64,000 nucleotides of DNA from Carnobacterium pleistocenium FTR1 (GTDB lineage: Bacteria; Bacillota; Bacilli; Lactobacillales; Carnobacteriaceae). Numbering within the stretch: position 1 is the first letter of the stretch; every line of letters starts with the position of its first letter. The notes under the pieces were generated by a model. It ran no database searches and was not told where the DNA came from. It saw nothing but the letters and a program-made list of their open reading frames with translations. This document shows positions 28,467 through 37,220 of the stretch, one piece after another. Where the stretch lies: assembly GCF_000744285.1 (NCBI RefSeq), contig NZ_JQLQ01000002.1, positions 620,001 to 684,000 of the forward strand, read 5' to 3'. The position numbers and the translations under genes were made by a program.

Positions 28467-30017
28467 ATGATTACAGATTTAGCAAATGTTGAAAAAATGG
28501 TGGTATTAGATTTTGGAAGTCAATACAACCAACTCATTACAAGACGTATCCGTGAATTCGGAGTGTACTCTGAATTGCTTTCTCATAAAGTAACAGCTGA
28601 AGAATTAAAAGCAATGAACGTTAAAGGAATCATCTTTTCTGGTGGTCCGATGAGCGTCTATGATGAAGGCTCTTTTTCTGTCGATCCTGAAATTTTTAAC
28701 ATGGGGATTCCTATTTTAGGTATTTGTTACGGAATGCAACTAATGACAACTGCATTAGGCGGAAAAGTCGCAGGCAGTGAAAATAGAGAATATGGTAAAG
28801 CTAGCATTACGATCAATGATCAAAAAGCACCTTTATTTAATTCATTAGCTAAAGATGAAACGGTTTGGATGAGCCATGGAGATTTAGTTACACAAGTGCC
28901 AGAAGGTTTTGTGGTTTCTGCAACGAGTCCACATTGTCCGATTGCGTCAATGTTTAATCCACAAAAGAATTTCCATGCCGTTCAATTTCACCCTGAAGTA
29001 CGTCATTCAGAACATGGAAATGAAATGCTAAAAAACTTTACCTTTGATGTCTGTGAATGTGAAGGAAACTGGAGTATTGCTGATTTTATCGATTCAGAAA
29101 CAGCAAAAATCCGTGAAACAGTTGGCGATAGAAGAGTATTGCTTGGCTTATCAGGCGGAGTAGACTCAAGTGTCGTAGGTGTGCTTTTACAAAAAGCTAT
29201 CGGCGATCAATTGACGTGTATCTTTGTCGACCATGGTCTATTGCGTAAAGGCGAAAGCGAACAAGTAATGGAAAGCCTAGTTGGTAAGTTTGGCTTGAAT
29301 ATTATTCGTGTCGATGCAAAAGAACGTTTTATGGCTAAATTAAGTGGCGTTAGTGATCCAGAGCAAAAACGGAAAATCATTGGTAATGAATTTGTCTATC
29401 TCTTTGATGATGAAGCAACGAAGCTTAAAGGCGTTGATTTCTTAGCACAAGGAACCCTTTACACTGATGTGATTGAAAGTGGAACAGACACTGCTCAAAT
29501 GATCAAATCACACCACAATGTCGGTGGACTTCCTGATGACATGCAATTCAAATTGATTGAACCGTTAAATACGTTATTTAAAGATGAAGTTCGTGAATTA
29601 GGAATCCAATTAGGAATGCCTGAAAGCCTTGTCTGGCGTCAACCATTCCCAGGCCCTGGTCTAGGAATTCGTGTTATTGGCGAAATAACAGAAGAAAAAT
29701 TAGAAATCGTGCGCGATAGCGACTTTATTCTAAGAGAAGAAATTGCAGCTGCCGGTCTTGACCGTGACATCTGGCAATATTTCACCGTTCTTCCTGGTTT
29801 CCGCAGCGTCGGAGTAATGGGAGATGGCCGTACGTATGACTACACTATTGGAATTCGTGCCGTTACATCTATTGATGGTATGACAAGTGACTTTGCCCGC
29901 ATTCCTTGGGATGTCTTGCAAAAAATCTCTGTCCGTATCGTAAATGAAGTAAAACACGTTAACCGAATCGTGTATGACATTACCAGCAAGCCACCATCAA
30001 CTATTGAGTGGGAATAA
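28467..30017 (+). CDS. guaA: GMP synthase (glutamine-hydrolysing)
   Basis: 516 residues. The class I amidotransferase has [10 protein letters not shown] with the nucleophile Cys and [11 protein letters not shown]. The ATP-pyrophosphatase loop is [16 protein letters not shown]; the GMPS dimer domain ends PPSTIEWE. The start at 28467 has GGGGTGG upstream; the ATG at 28449 has none. The last five codons form the attachment core of the island, so the gene stays intact after insertion. Confidence 0.96.
   Translation: MITDLANVEKMVVLDFGSQYNQLITRRIREFGVYSELLSHKVTAEELKAMNVKGIIFSGGPMSVYDEGSFSVDPEIFNMGIPILGICYGMQLMTTALGGKVAGSENREYGKASITINDQKAPLFNSLAKDETVWMSHGDLVTQVPEGFVVSATSPHCPIASMFNPQKNFHAVQFHPEVRHSEHGNEMLKNFTFDVCECEGNWSIADFIDSETAKIRETVGDRRVLLGLSGGVDSSVVGVLLQKAIGDQLTCIFVDHGLLRKGESEQVMESLVGKFGLNIIRVDAKERFMAKLSGVSDPEQKRKIIGNEFVYLFDDEATKLKGVDFLAQGTLYTDVIESGTDTAQMIKSHHNVGGLPDDMQFKLIEPLNTLFKDEVRELGIQLGMPESLVWRQPFPGPGLGIRVIGEITEEKLEIVRDSDFILREEIAAAGLDRDIWQYFTVLPGFRSVGVMGDGRTYDYTIGIRAVTSIDGMTSDFARIPWDVLQKISVRIVNEVKHVNRIVYDITSKPPSTIEWE
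30003..30017 (+). other. Attachment site, left copy (attL core)
   Basis: ATTGAGTGGGAATAA, the last four sense codons and stop of guaA, repeated exactly at 44828-44842. Confidence 0.85.
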
Positions 30018-30022
30018 TTGCT

Positions 30023-30068
30023 AAAAGACTAAGAAGTGCCTATATAAAGGCTTTTCTTAGTCTTTTTA
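30023..30068 (+). terminator. Terminator downstream of guaA, island-borne
   Basis: AAAAGACTAAGAA pairs with TTCTTAGTCTTTT. It lies inside the island and replaces the native guaA terminator that now sits beyond attR. Confidence 0.8.
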
Positions 30069-30098
30069 TTTTTATTAAGTACATAAAACGTACACTTT

Positions 30099-31169
30099 CT
30101 ATTTTTTGTGTAATTCTTCAAGTTTTGAAGCCACTTCATTTTGTTTGTTTGGATATAGATGAGAATAAACAGAAAGGGTAGTTTCTACTTTTTCATGTCC
30201 AAGTCTTTCTGCAATTAATAAAGGTGAAAAGCCCAATTCAATTAAATAAGATGCATGTGAATGTCTTAAATCGTGGACGCGTATTTTTTTAACTCCTGAA
30301 TGTTTACATCCACGTTTCATTTCATGCCATAAATAATATTTAGTTGTTGGAAATAAGCGCTGGTTAGGTTCATAATCGTATAATTTACCAACATAGTTTT
30401 TTATAATTTCAGCAAGAAAATCTGGTATATTAATAATCCGTTTGCTTTTTGGGGTTTTTGGTTCCAATACCAAATCTTCACCATTCAATCTGGAAAAATT
30501 TTTATTAACTGAAACAGATTTTACCTCACCTTCTAAAATGAAATCATTTAGAGTTAATGCTAATAATTCACCTGAACGCATACCAGTCCAGAAGAGTAAT
30601 TCAAAAATAACTTTGGATGTAGGCTTACTTTCTACAATAGCTATAAATCTTTCAAATTCATCAACAGTCCAAAATTGCATTGAATCAGCATTCTTTTTAC
30701 CCATACTTCCACACTTTGCAGCTGGATTTTCAGTTAGATTATAATATTTTACTGCATAATTGAAAATAGCAGACAGTTGATTGTGAATCGTTTTCAAATA
30801 CGTTTGACTATAATTATTCTCGTCATCTATCAACTTATTTTGCCATGTTCTAACTGTAGTTACAGATATCGTATTCAATGGCATTTTTCCGAAATATGGA
30901 AGGATTTTATTGTTGATGATATATTGTTTATTATTGAAAGTTGTAGGTTTTAATCTAGTTTTTGAATCCTCATAGTAATATTCTATTAAATTAGAAAATG
31001 ATATATCCACATCCGCTTTAACTTTGTTCAAAAATTTCCGTTCAAATTCTTTTGCTTCACGTTGAGTTTTGAATCCTTCTTTTTTCTTTTGTTTGGTTTC
31101 ACCTTGCCAATCTTTGTAATTAAATTTCGTGAACCAATTTCCTTTTGTTTTATTTTTATAAACAGGCAT
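30099..31169 (-). CDS. int: Tyrosine recombinase/integrase of the island
   Basis: 356 residues. An N-terminal arm-binding region (1-55) is followed by a SAM-like core-binding domain (about 60-155) and the catalytic domain. Catalytic residues: Arg near 198 (TGMRSGELL), His299 and Arg302 (HDLRHSH), His325 (LGHEKVETTLS) and Tyr335 (VYSH). It integrates and excises the island at guaA. Its 3' end lies 82 bases from attL, the usual place. AGAAGGGA before the ATG. Confidence 0.94.
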   Translation of the reverse strand: MPVYKNKTKGNWFTKFNYKDWQGETKQKKKEGFKTQREAKEFERKFLNKVKADVDISFSNLIEYYYEDSKTRLKPTTFNNKQYIINNKILPYFGKMPLNTISVTTVRTWQNKLIDDENNYSQTYLKTIHNQLSAIFNYAVKYYNLTENPAAKCGSMGKKNADSMQFWTVDEFERFIAIVESKPTSKVIFELLFWTGMRSGELLALTLNDFILEGEVKSVSVNKNFSRLNGEDLVLEPKTPKSKRIINIPDFLAEIIKNYVGKLYDYEPNQRLFPTTKYYLWHEMKRGCKHSGVKKIRVHDLRHSHASYLIELGFSPLLIAERLGHEKVETTLSVYSHLYPNKQNEVASKLEELHKK

Positions 31170-31206
31170 TAAATCATATCCCTTCTTATTCTATTTATGA
31201 ACAGAA

Positions 31207-31298
31207 GTATGATATAATTTCACTGATGGGTGGACTATATCATACGGTGTAGTTCATTTTCAAAGTCCTTTGTGTTGGTAGCACAGAGGGCTTTTTTT
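31207..31298 (+). ncRNA. Candidate small RNA upstream of int
   Basis: Between two leftward genes, the plus strand has an extended -10 (TGATATAAT, 31210-31218), then about 80 bases, then a terminator (CCTTTGTG / CACAGAGG, 31262-31290) with TTTTTTT. GTATGATATA at 31207 has a perfect inverted copy at 31236-31245, which may be an operator. The T run points rightwards, so it does not serve the flanking genes. Expression is not shown by sequence alone. Confidence 0.5.
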
Positions 31299-31301
31299 GT
31301 C

Positions 31302-31943
31302 TTACATGCTAAGTAATTCAGCTTTTTTCATATCGAATTCTTTTTGATTGATAATTTCCAGATCCAATAATTCTTTATATTCTTTCAATTGTTCGGTAGG
31401 AGAAGAATTGAAAGAAATACTATTCGAATTTTCCATCAAGGGAACGGTGGGAATCATCTTGTATTTTCTCATTTGTTTTTTATCACATTTAAAACTGAAC
31501 GTTCTAACTTCTTTAGTTTCTGTATTTTGCATTATTAGAATGGCAGTAGATTTATCTTTGGTTTTATTTTTACCAGACAGACCTCCAACAATCATTCCAG
31601 ATGGTCCAGCTAACCCCAAACCAATAATAGAGCGACTTAAAACCTTTTTACCTTTAACTTGAATATTTTCCAACCATTCGAATTCAATCATGTTGTAGGC
31701 TTCCATTTCGTTTGTGTGCTTAGTTAAGCTACCAGGTTGCGAATATCTTAAGTAGGTTCTTCCATCTGAATGAATATTCATTGTCATTATAGAATGATTC
31801 GCTTTATTAAATAAATCTTCTGAAATTTGGATCACATAGGTCGAAGCGCCTTTTGTTAACTCATTGAATTGATTATCAAGTTTTTTCTGGTTTTTCTTTT
31901 CTTCAAGTTTTTCTTTTGATTTTCCGCTACCAAATAATCCCAC
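31302..31943 (-). CDS. Unknown protein with SHOCT-like C-terminal segment
   Basis: 213 residues. A charged, probably coiled start (1-30) precedes a beta-rich domain resembling bacterial PH-like folds. A glycine-rich stretch GLGLAGPSGMIVGGLSG lies near 105-121, and the last 28 residues (EYKELLDLEIINQKEFDMKK) have the SHOCT pattern. GTG start after AAAGGAAG. It lies between repressor and integrase, a common place for superinfection or maintenance genes. Function unknown. Confidence 0.6.
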   Translation of the reverse strand: MGLFGSGKSKEKLEEKKNQKKLDNQFNELTKGASTYVIQISEDLFNKANHSIMTMNIHSDGRTYLRYSQPGSLTKHTNEMEAYNMIEFEWLENIQVKGKKVLSRSIIGLGLAGPSGMIVGGLSGKNKTKDKSTAILIMQNTETKEVRTFSFKCDKKQMRKYKMIPTVPLMENSNSISFNSSPTEQLKEYKELLDLEIINQKEFDMKKAELLSM

Positions 31944-31948
31944 TAAGG

Positions 31949-32365
31949 TTAACTTCCTTTCTTTTTTTTATTTATCAGTTTTACCATTTCATAAGTAACA
32001 TTCAATGAACTCCTTAATAATTCCTTTTTTTCATCATCTAAGGCTTCCCCGTCAAACAGTAAGGTATGATTATCTGATTTTAACTGACTCACAATAAATT
32101 TCATCAATAATCCAACATCGGAATTAAAGTAATGGTCAAACTGTTCATATTTTTTGACCTCAATAGCCAATTTGTAAACTAGTTCACCTGGATCAACTTT
32201 TAAACCATCTGCAATCTTGTTTATAGTTTCCAGTGTTGGATTAGATTGTTCACCAGACTCCAATTTACTTATCATACTAAAACTTAAACCAGTTAATTCG
32301 GCCAACTCACGTTGGTTTATTTTTTTCTCTTTTCTGATACGCTTCAAATTTTCACGAAAATACAT
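31949..32365 (-). CDS. XRE-family repressor, CI/Stl-like
   Basis: 138 residues. N-terminal helix-turn-helix INQRELAELTGLSFSMISKLESGE (17-40), then a helical C-terminal region without a LexA-type protease. Short, protease-free repressors are usual in satellites that are freed by a helper protein rather than by RecA. It is read leftwards from the shared operator region. AGGAGG before the ATG. Confidence 0.8.
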   Translation of the reverse strand: MYFRENLKRIRKEKKINQRELAELTGLSFSMISKLESGEQSNPTLETINKIADGLKVDPGELVYKLAIEVKKYEQFDHYFNSDVGLLMKFIVSQLKSDNHTLLFDGEALDDEKKELLRSSLNVTYEMVKLINKKKKGS

Positions 32366-32526
32366 ATCACACCTCCTATATGAATATATAGTACCACTAT
32401 AAATGGTATAAATACAACATTAACACTTAAAAGTACCATTATTATTTGACTAATTCCACTGCTAGTGGTAATATAAACGTGTTGAAGGAATAAACGACCA
32501 TTATTAATGGTATAAGAGGTGAAAAA
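32366..32526. promoter_or_regulatory. Divergent lysogeny operator region
   Basis: Three 13-bp dyads share the form CCAYT...ARTGG: CCACTATAAATGG (32394), CCACTGCTAGTGG (32456) and CCATTATTAATGG (32498); a degenerate fourth begins CCATTATTA (32436). Rightward promoter: TTGACT (32446-32451), 17-bp spacer filled by the second dyad, TAATAT (32469-32474). A leftward promoter reads TTGTAT, 18 bp, TACTAT with the first dyad in its spacer. This is a classical CI/Cro switch. Confidence 0.8.
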
Positions 32527-32730
32527 ATGAATATCAATCTTAAAGTTGCAAGAGTAAAGAAAAATCTTACACAAAAGGACCTCGCAAAAAAAGTAGGTGT
32601 AACAAATAAATATCTATCACAAATTGAAAATGGAGTTTCGAATAATCCAAGTAATGATTTGATGATTAGGTTGGCGAAAGAACTTGGTTGTTCTGTGCAA
32701 GAACTATTTTTTGAAGGCGTAAATAAATGA
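32527..32730 (+). CDS. Cro-like XRE regulator
   Basis: 67 residues, almost only a helix-turn-helix: LTQKDLAKKVGVTNKYLSQIENGV (13-36). First gene of the rightward operon, opposite the repressor. AGAGGTG before the ATG. Confidence 0.8.
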   Translation: MNINLKVARVKKNLTQKDLAKKVGVTNKYLSQIENGVSNNPSNDLMIRLAKELGCSVQELFFEGVNK

Positions 32731-32774
32731 TTGAAGATACCAAATAAGCAACTTTTGTTGAAAGGATGATGAAA

Positions 32775-33050
32775 ATGTTTAAAGATCACATCATGATTGA
32801 AAAAAATATCATTCAAATTAATGTTGATGTTTTAGATGCTGCAAGTGTCATAAAGAATAAACGAAATAATGATGAGAATAATGGTTTGACGGTGGAAGAA
32901 ATTAATTCAATAACTTATAGAATAATCTTCCCTGATGGATTTGTCGTTACTAGTTGGGAAAACAGAAAACTAATTCAAGAAATTTGGGAACCGAAAAATA
33001 AGAAAGGAATGATGATGGATGGGGGAAGTACAATACACGATTCCGAGTAA
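32775..33050 (+). CDS. Unknown small island protein
   Basis: About 91 residues, mixed charge, no hydrophobic segment or recognised motif. Start at 32775 is preferred to the nearby ATGs because AAAGGA is ten bases upstream. It overlaps the next gene by 32 bases. Confidence 0.55.
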   Translation: MFKDHIMIEKNIIQINVDVLDAASVIKNKRNNDENNGLTVEEINSITYRIIFPDGFVVTSWENRKLIQEIWEPKNKKGMMMDGGSTIHDSE

Positions 33051-33213
33051 TCGTTTTTATGCTGCTGAAGATGTTGCTGAGATTTTAGGAGTTTCAAAAG
33101 CAAAAGCATATAAAGTAATCAAAGAGTTAAATACTGAACTTTCAAAAAATGGAAAAATTGTAATTGCCGGTAAAATTTCACGCAAATACTTTGAAGAAAA
33201 AGTTTATTTATAA
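33019..33213 (+). CDS. xis: Excisionase-like winged-helix protein
   Basis: 64 residues. FYAAEDVAEILGVSKAKAYK followed by VIKELN and a basic end is the HTH_17/Xis pattern that bends DNA at att sites. It sits in the early operon where satellites carry xis. It could instead be an AlpA-like activator. Confidence 0.65.
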   Translation: MGEVQYTIPSNRFYAAEDVAEILGVSKAKAYKVIKELNTELSKNGKIVIAGKISRKYFEEKVYL

Positions 33214-33228
33214 AAAGGGAGAATGAAA

Positions 33229-33453
33229 ATGAAAAAAATTATGAAGCTTACGGAAGAAATTGAACAAACACAAACTGAAATTGATGTATTGGTAAGAGTT
33301 TTGGAAGAAGAAGATTTTAGTACAAATTTTAAAGCATTTCACTTAAGTGTAATTCGCAATATGCTGAGGGAAAAGGTAGATAAACTGAAACGTCAAACTG
33401 AACAGCTCAATACAATGCTACGCGGACATGAAGATGATAGTAGTAAATCTTAA
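33229..33453 (+). CDS. Small coiled-coil protein
   Basis: About 75 residues with heptad-like leucine and isoleucine spacing, no known domain. AAAGGGAGAATGAAA precedes; starts at 33223 or 33229 are both possible. Confidence 0.5.
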   Translation: MKKIMKLTEEIEQTQTEIDVLVRVLEEEDFSTNFKAFHLSVIRNMLREKVDKLKRQTEQLNTMLRGHEDDSSKS

Positions 33454-33487
33454 CATATCAAATGCAATCGGAAAAGGGTGAAGCTAA

Positions 33488-35407
33488 TTGTTTTATAAGG
33501 GGTACATCATAATAAAAAATAAAAAGTCAATAGAAAAAATAAAAGGGAGAGACGAGTTCAAAACCTTTGAACAAGTTCAATCTCTACCTGATTATGCTGG
33601 AATATTGGCAAATGAAACGATTCTAATTGATGTTGATAATTATGAACAATCAGAAATATTGATGGATATTGTTGAAAATAAGCAGCTACGTTGTCGAGTT
33701 TATGAAACAACAAGAGGGAAACATTTTCTTTTTAAAAAACCAGATGAGATTGAACATAATCGAACTGATGCAACGTTAGCAGTAGGGATAAAAGCGGATA
33801 TTAAATTGGGTTCCAAAAATAGTTATGAGGTATTAAAACATAACGGAATTGGAAGAGAAATCATTTATGATTTGTTTGATTATGAAGAATCTGAAGTAGC
33901 TCCAAAATGGATGTTTCCAATGCAAAAAGAGTCCGATTTCTTTTCACTTGGTGAAGGTGATGGGAGAAATCAAACTCTATTCAACTACATTTTAACGCTT
34001 CAAAGTGAAGGATTTACCAAAGAAGAATCCAAAGAAACAATTAACCTTATTAATAAGTATATTATATCACAACCACTTGATGAAAGTGAGTTGGAAGTCA
34101 TTTTAAGAGATGGTGCCTTTCAAAAAGAACTATTTTTTAAGAAGAATCAGTTTTTGTTTGATAAATTTGCAGTGTTCCTTAAAAACAATGCACATGTAAA
34201 ACGAATTAGTGATCAACTTCATATATACCAGGATGGTATTTATACTCAAAACCGTGCAAGAATTGAAGGTGAGATGGTAAAACACATTCCTATTTTGGCA
34301 AATGCCAAAAGAAAGGAAGTTATGAGCTACTTAGAAATTATCAATCCAGAAAATGAAAAGGTAAGTTCACCCGAATATATTCTATTCAGAAATGGTGTTT
34401 TGAATATTCAAACGAGTGAACTGACTGCTTTTAGCCCAGAATATATCATAACGAATCAAGTACCATGGGATTACAACCCAAATGCTTATGACGAAATAAC
34501 AGATCAGACATTGAATAAAATGGCCTGTAACGATCCGGCTATTCGCTACTTATTAGAGGAGTTAGCAGGATATACTTTATATAGAAGAAATGAATTGGGT
34601 AAAGCCTTCATTTTAACTGGTGAAAAATCAAATGGGAAATCAACTTTTATTGATGTTTTGAAAAATATGCTTGGTGAAAAAAATACTGTTTCATTGGACT
34701 TGAATGAATTAGGTGAGCGGTTCAAAACGGCTGAACTTTACGGAAAACTTGCTAACATTGGTGATGATATTGAATCAGAATTTATAAAGAACACGGGCAT
34801 ATTTAAGAAACTAGTGACAGGTGAGCGATTGAATGCAGAAAGAAAAGGACAAGATCCATTCGATTTTAACAATTATTCTAAAATGATTTTCAGTGCTAAT
34901 AACATTCCCAGGCTTGGTGGTGGTAAAGACACTGCAGCAATCGCAAGAAGATTAGTTATTATTCCATTTGATGCAAAATTCAGTTCTGATGATTCCGATT
35001 TTGACCCTTACATCAAGGATAAGTTAATTACACAACGAGCAATGGAATACTTAATCAAAATTGCAATCGAAGGATTAAAACGGGTCCTAGATAATAATAA
35101 ATTTACGACCTCAAAGCGAATTAATAAAGAAGTGCGAGAATATGAGTTGAGTAATGACCCGTTATTAGGATTCATACAACATTGTGAAGATGAAGAAATG
35201 AATATCATTCATGAAGTACTGGATGATGTTTACCTCAGGTACACGATTTATTGCAGTGATGGGAATTATGGAACACTATCAAGAAATGAATTCTCAAAAC
35301 AAATTCAAAAACATTTGAATATAACGACAATCCAGAAGCGAATGGCTGATTACGGCGGCAAACAAAAACGGATTTTCATACCGATTGATACAACTGAAAC
35401 GACTTAA
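33488..35407 (+). CDS. Primase-helicase for island replication
   Basis: 639 residues. The N-terminal 150 have a primase/polymerase-like core (ILIDVDN near residue 45, TTRGKHFLFK near 73). A PriCT-like helical region follows (about 155-220), then a D5-type region and an SF3 helicase: Walker A GEKSNGKST (about 378), Walker B ANIGDDIE (about 422) and sensor FSANNIPRL. A winged-helix end follows. TTG start after AAAAGGGTG. It is the replication protein typical of phage satellites; a gene-free AT-rich stretch right behind it is the likely origin. Confidence 0.85.
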   Translation: MFYKGYIIIKNKKSIEKIKGRDEFKTFEQVQSLPDYAGILANETILIDVDNYEQSEILMDIVENKQLRCRVYETTRGKHFLFKKPDEIEHNRTDATLAVGIKADIKLGSKNSYEVLKHNGIGREIIYDLFDYEESEVAPKWMFPMQKESDFFSLGEGDGRNQTLFNYILTLQSEGFTKEESKETINLINKYIISQPLDESELEVILRDGAFQKELFFKKNQFLFDKFAVFLKNNAHVKRISDQLHIYQDGIYTQNRARIEGEMVKHIPILANAKRKEVMSYLEIINPENEKVSSPEYILFRNGVLNIQTSELTAFSPEYIITNQVPWDYNPNAYDEITDQTLNKMACNDPAIRYLLEELAGYTLYRRNELGKAFILTGEKSNGKSTFIDVLKNMLGEKNTVSLDLNELGERFKTAELYGKLANIGDDIESEFIKNTGIFKKLVTGERLNAERKGQDPFDFNNYSKMIFSANNIPRLGGGKDTAAIARRLVIIPFDAKFSSDDSDFDPYIKDKLITQRAMEYLIKIAIEGLKRVLDNNKFTTSKRINKEVREYELSNDPLLGFIQHCEDEEMNIIHEVLDDVYLRYTIYCSDGNYGTLSRNEFSKQIQKHLNITTIQKRMADYGGKQKRIFIPIDTTETT

Positions 35408-35755
35408 TTAAGAAGCTGTTTCACTCTTCAAACATTACTATATCAAGTGTTCAAGATGGTGAAACGACTGACACGGCTCAATATGAGTTCTTAATTAAAA
35501 GATAAGATAAATATCCTATTTATTACTTATATATACTAAATAATATAAGAATAGGGAAAAGCCGGCTCAGCTGTAACACTTAATAAATAAAAGTACTTTG
35601 AATCATTGATATGAGTGAGTTTTCAGGGTGTGACAGCTTAATTTTTTCAATAGTTTATAAACGACAAAAAAAATACACCACTCTCTCCTACCAAAGTTCG
35701 AGTGATGTATTTCGATTAAGCAGTGCACTTGATATATAAAAACAAATAAGGAGTG
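35408..35755. other. Probable replication origin of the island
   Basis: About 350 bases without a gene right behind the primase-helicase. It has AGCTGTAACAC (35568) facing GTGTGACAGCT (35628), an AT-only core with CCTATT facing AATAGG (about 35515-35557), and TGAAACGACT twice (about 35396 and 35462). Satellites keep their origin just after the replication gene. No experiment-free proof is possible. Confidence 0.5.
35664..35720 (-). terminator. Leftward terminator in the origin region
   Basis: On the minus strand AAATACATCACTC pairs with GAGTGGTGTATTT, then TTTTT. It would stop leftward transcription entering the origin region. Confidence 0.55.
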
Positions 35756-35761
35756 AATGAA

Positions 35762-36115
35762 ATGAACGGAAAAGAATTCTTAGAATTTTATGATCAAATT
35801 GAAGAGATTAAAAATATTGAATGGCTAGTTACAGATGAATACGATTTAAGTAAAGGTGAAAATGGGATGAGTGTTATATTTACGATTGATGACAAACAAC
35901 TCACATTAGATTATCCGAACCCAACACTTCCATTTGAAAAACGGGAAATGAATTACGTAGCCATTGTTATGTTGGTGAATAGGTGTATTCGTCAGTTGAC
36001 AGGTCATGACTCGCTAATGATGAGCATACACGGTAATGGTGTGACAGCTGGAAGTACTATTTCATCAACAATCAATTATGCTCGCCACCTTTTAAGAGAA
36101 AAACGAGGTGAATGA
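35762..36115 (+). CDS. Unknown island protein
   Basis: 117 residues, acidic N-terminus, mixed alpha/beta by pattern, no known motif. AAGGAG precedes the ATG at 35762. Overlaps the Mor-like gene by four bases, so the two are coupled. Confidence 0.55.
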   Translation: MNGKEFLEFYDQIEEIKNIEWLVTDEYDLSKGENGMSVIFTIDDKQLTLDYPNPTLPFEKREMNYVAIVMLVNRCIRQLTGHDSLMMSIHGNGVTAGSTISSTINYARHLLREKRGE

Positions 36116-36387
36116 ATTTGGTTTCTATTGCTCACGACTATGTTATTGAAGTTATTGGTGAAGATAAATTTAACGAACTATGTGAGAAATACGCTGGTCA
36201 TACTCTCTATTTCCCAAAGAAAAGGAATCCATTCAACACTACTAATGAACGTAATGAATGGATATTTAAGGCCTTTATGAGTGGAAGAGGGTACGAATTC
36301 ATTGCAAATGAGGTAGGTTTACAACGAGATACGGTTATTAGAATCATAAAAGAGTGTACGAAAACAAAAAAAGAATCCTTGAAATGA
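36112..36387 (+). CDS. Mor-family transcription activator
   Basis: 91 residues matching the Mor pattern: IEVIGEDKFNELCEKYAGHTLYFPKK, a short dimer segment with the conserved GxxLYxPK, then a helix-turn-helix GYEFIANEVGLQRDTVIRIIK. Mor proteins switch on phage promoters with poor -35 elements. The promoter before terS, 78 bases downstream, has an extended -10 and no clear -35. Confidence 0.75.
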   Translation: MNLVSIAHDYVIEVIGEDKFNELCEKYAGHTLYFPKKRNPFNTTNERNEWIFKAFMSGRGYEFIANEVGLQRDTVIRIIKECTKTKKESLK

Positions 36388-36401
36388 GGGTTCTTTTTTT
36401 A
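36368..36401 (+). terminator. Terminator of the early operon
   Basis: AAAGAATCCTT pairs with AGGGTTCTTT, then T residues. It overlaps the last codons of the Mor-like gene and separates the early genes from terS. Confidence 0.7.
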
Positions 36402-36439
36402 GTCGGAAAATGTTTATAAAATCCGAGGAACCTTGTTAA

Positions 36440-36472
36440 ATCAACATTTAAAGTGAGGTTATTGATATAATT
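36440..36472 (+). promoter_or_regulatory. Promoter of terS and the late island genes
   Basis: TTGATATAAT (36462-36471) is an extended -10; the -35 region (ACATTT) is poor. This is what an activator-dependent promoter looks like, and a Mor-type gene lies just upstream. Confidence 0.55.
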
Positions 36473-36517
36473 AAGGTATGAAATATTAATGATTGAACGA
36501 GAAAGAGAGGTGAAACC

Positions 36518-36946
36518 ATGGTTAAATTGACTTTAAAGCAGCAACGTTTTGTAGATGAATATCTTATTACAGGAAACGCAACGGACTCGGCTATTGTTGC
36601 CGGATATAGTAAAAAATATGCTGGTCAGAATGCAGATAAATTACTAAAAAATACTAAAATCAAAACCTATATAGATGAACGATTGAAGGAACTCGGAGAT
36701 GAGAAAATCGCCAAACAAGAAGAGATTTTGCAATATCTAACATCAATTATGCGCGGTGAACAAACAGAACAAATTTTACGCGGTATGGGTGAGGGATACC
36801 AACAACTCATTGATATTGAAGTAGGAGCAAAAGACCGCATCAAAGCAGCAGAACTATTAGGTAAGCGTTACGGAATGTGGACCGATAAAGTTGATATCTT
36901 TGGTGAAGTAGTATTTATTACTGGAGATGATGAAATTGAAGAATAG
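36518..36946 (+). CDS. terS: Terminase small subunit
   Basis: 142 residues. The N-terminal DNA-binding helix set LTLKQQRFVDEYLITGNATDSAIVAGYSKKYAG is the terminase_2/TerS family signature; helical oligomerisation follows and the tail is acidic. TerS recognises the packaging site and hands DNA to the large subunit. No terL exists in the island, so it must use a helper phage's large terminase, as in pac-type satellites. AGAGGTG before the ATG. Confidence 0.88.
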   Translation: MVKLTLKQQRFVDEYLITGNATDSAIVAGYSKKYAGQNADKLLKNTKIKTYIDERLKELGDEKIAKQEEILQYLTSIMRGEQTEQILRGMGEGYQQLIDIEVGAKDRIKAAELLGKRYGMWTDKVDIFGEVVFITGDDEIEE

Positions 36947-37040
36947 AAATGCTAAGAGCCTAACAAAACCTAACCTTAGAGCCGAAATCAAATGCTCATG
37001 TGCTTATGGTAAATCATGGTATTTGAAATAGCTATAAACC

Positions 37041-37130
37041 CTTGCTAAACGTGGTAGTAGATTGCTTGCAAATGATAAGGTTAGAGAAGAGATCAAACGA
37101 CTGAAAGAGTATCTTATCAGTAGTTTGTAA
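37041..37130 (+). pseudogene. Remnant of a second terS-like gene
   Basis: The frame ending at 37130 encodes LAKRGSRLLANDKVREEIKR and a short tail, similar in form to the TerS stretch AGQNADKLLKNTKIKTYIDERL. Stops in all nearby upstream codons prevent a full gene. It sits between terS and the next ORF. Confidence 0.4.
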
Positions 37131-37220
37131 AAGAATGAATGCAACAAAACGCAACGCAAAGTGATGCAGAGTAATATGGAGATTAGAGTAAAAATACCAA
37201 TAGAAAGAAGGAAATATAAA

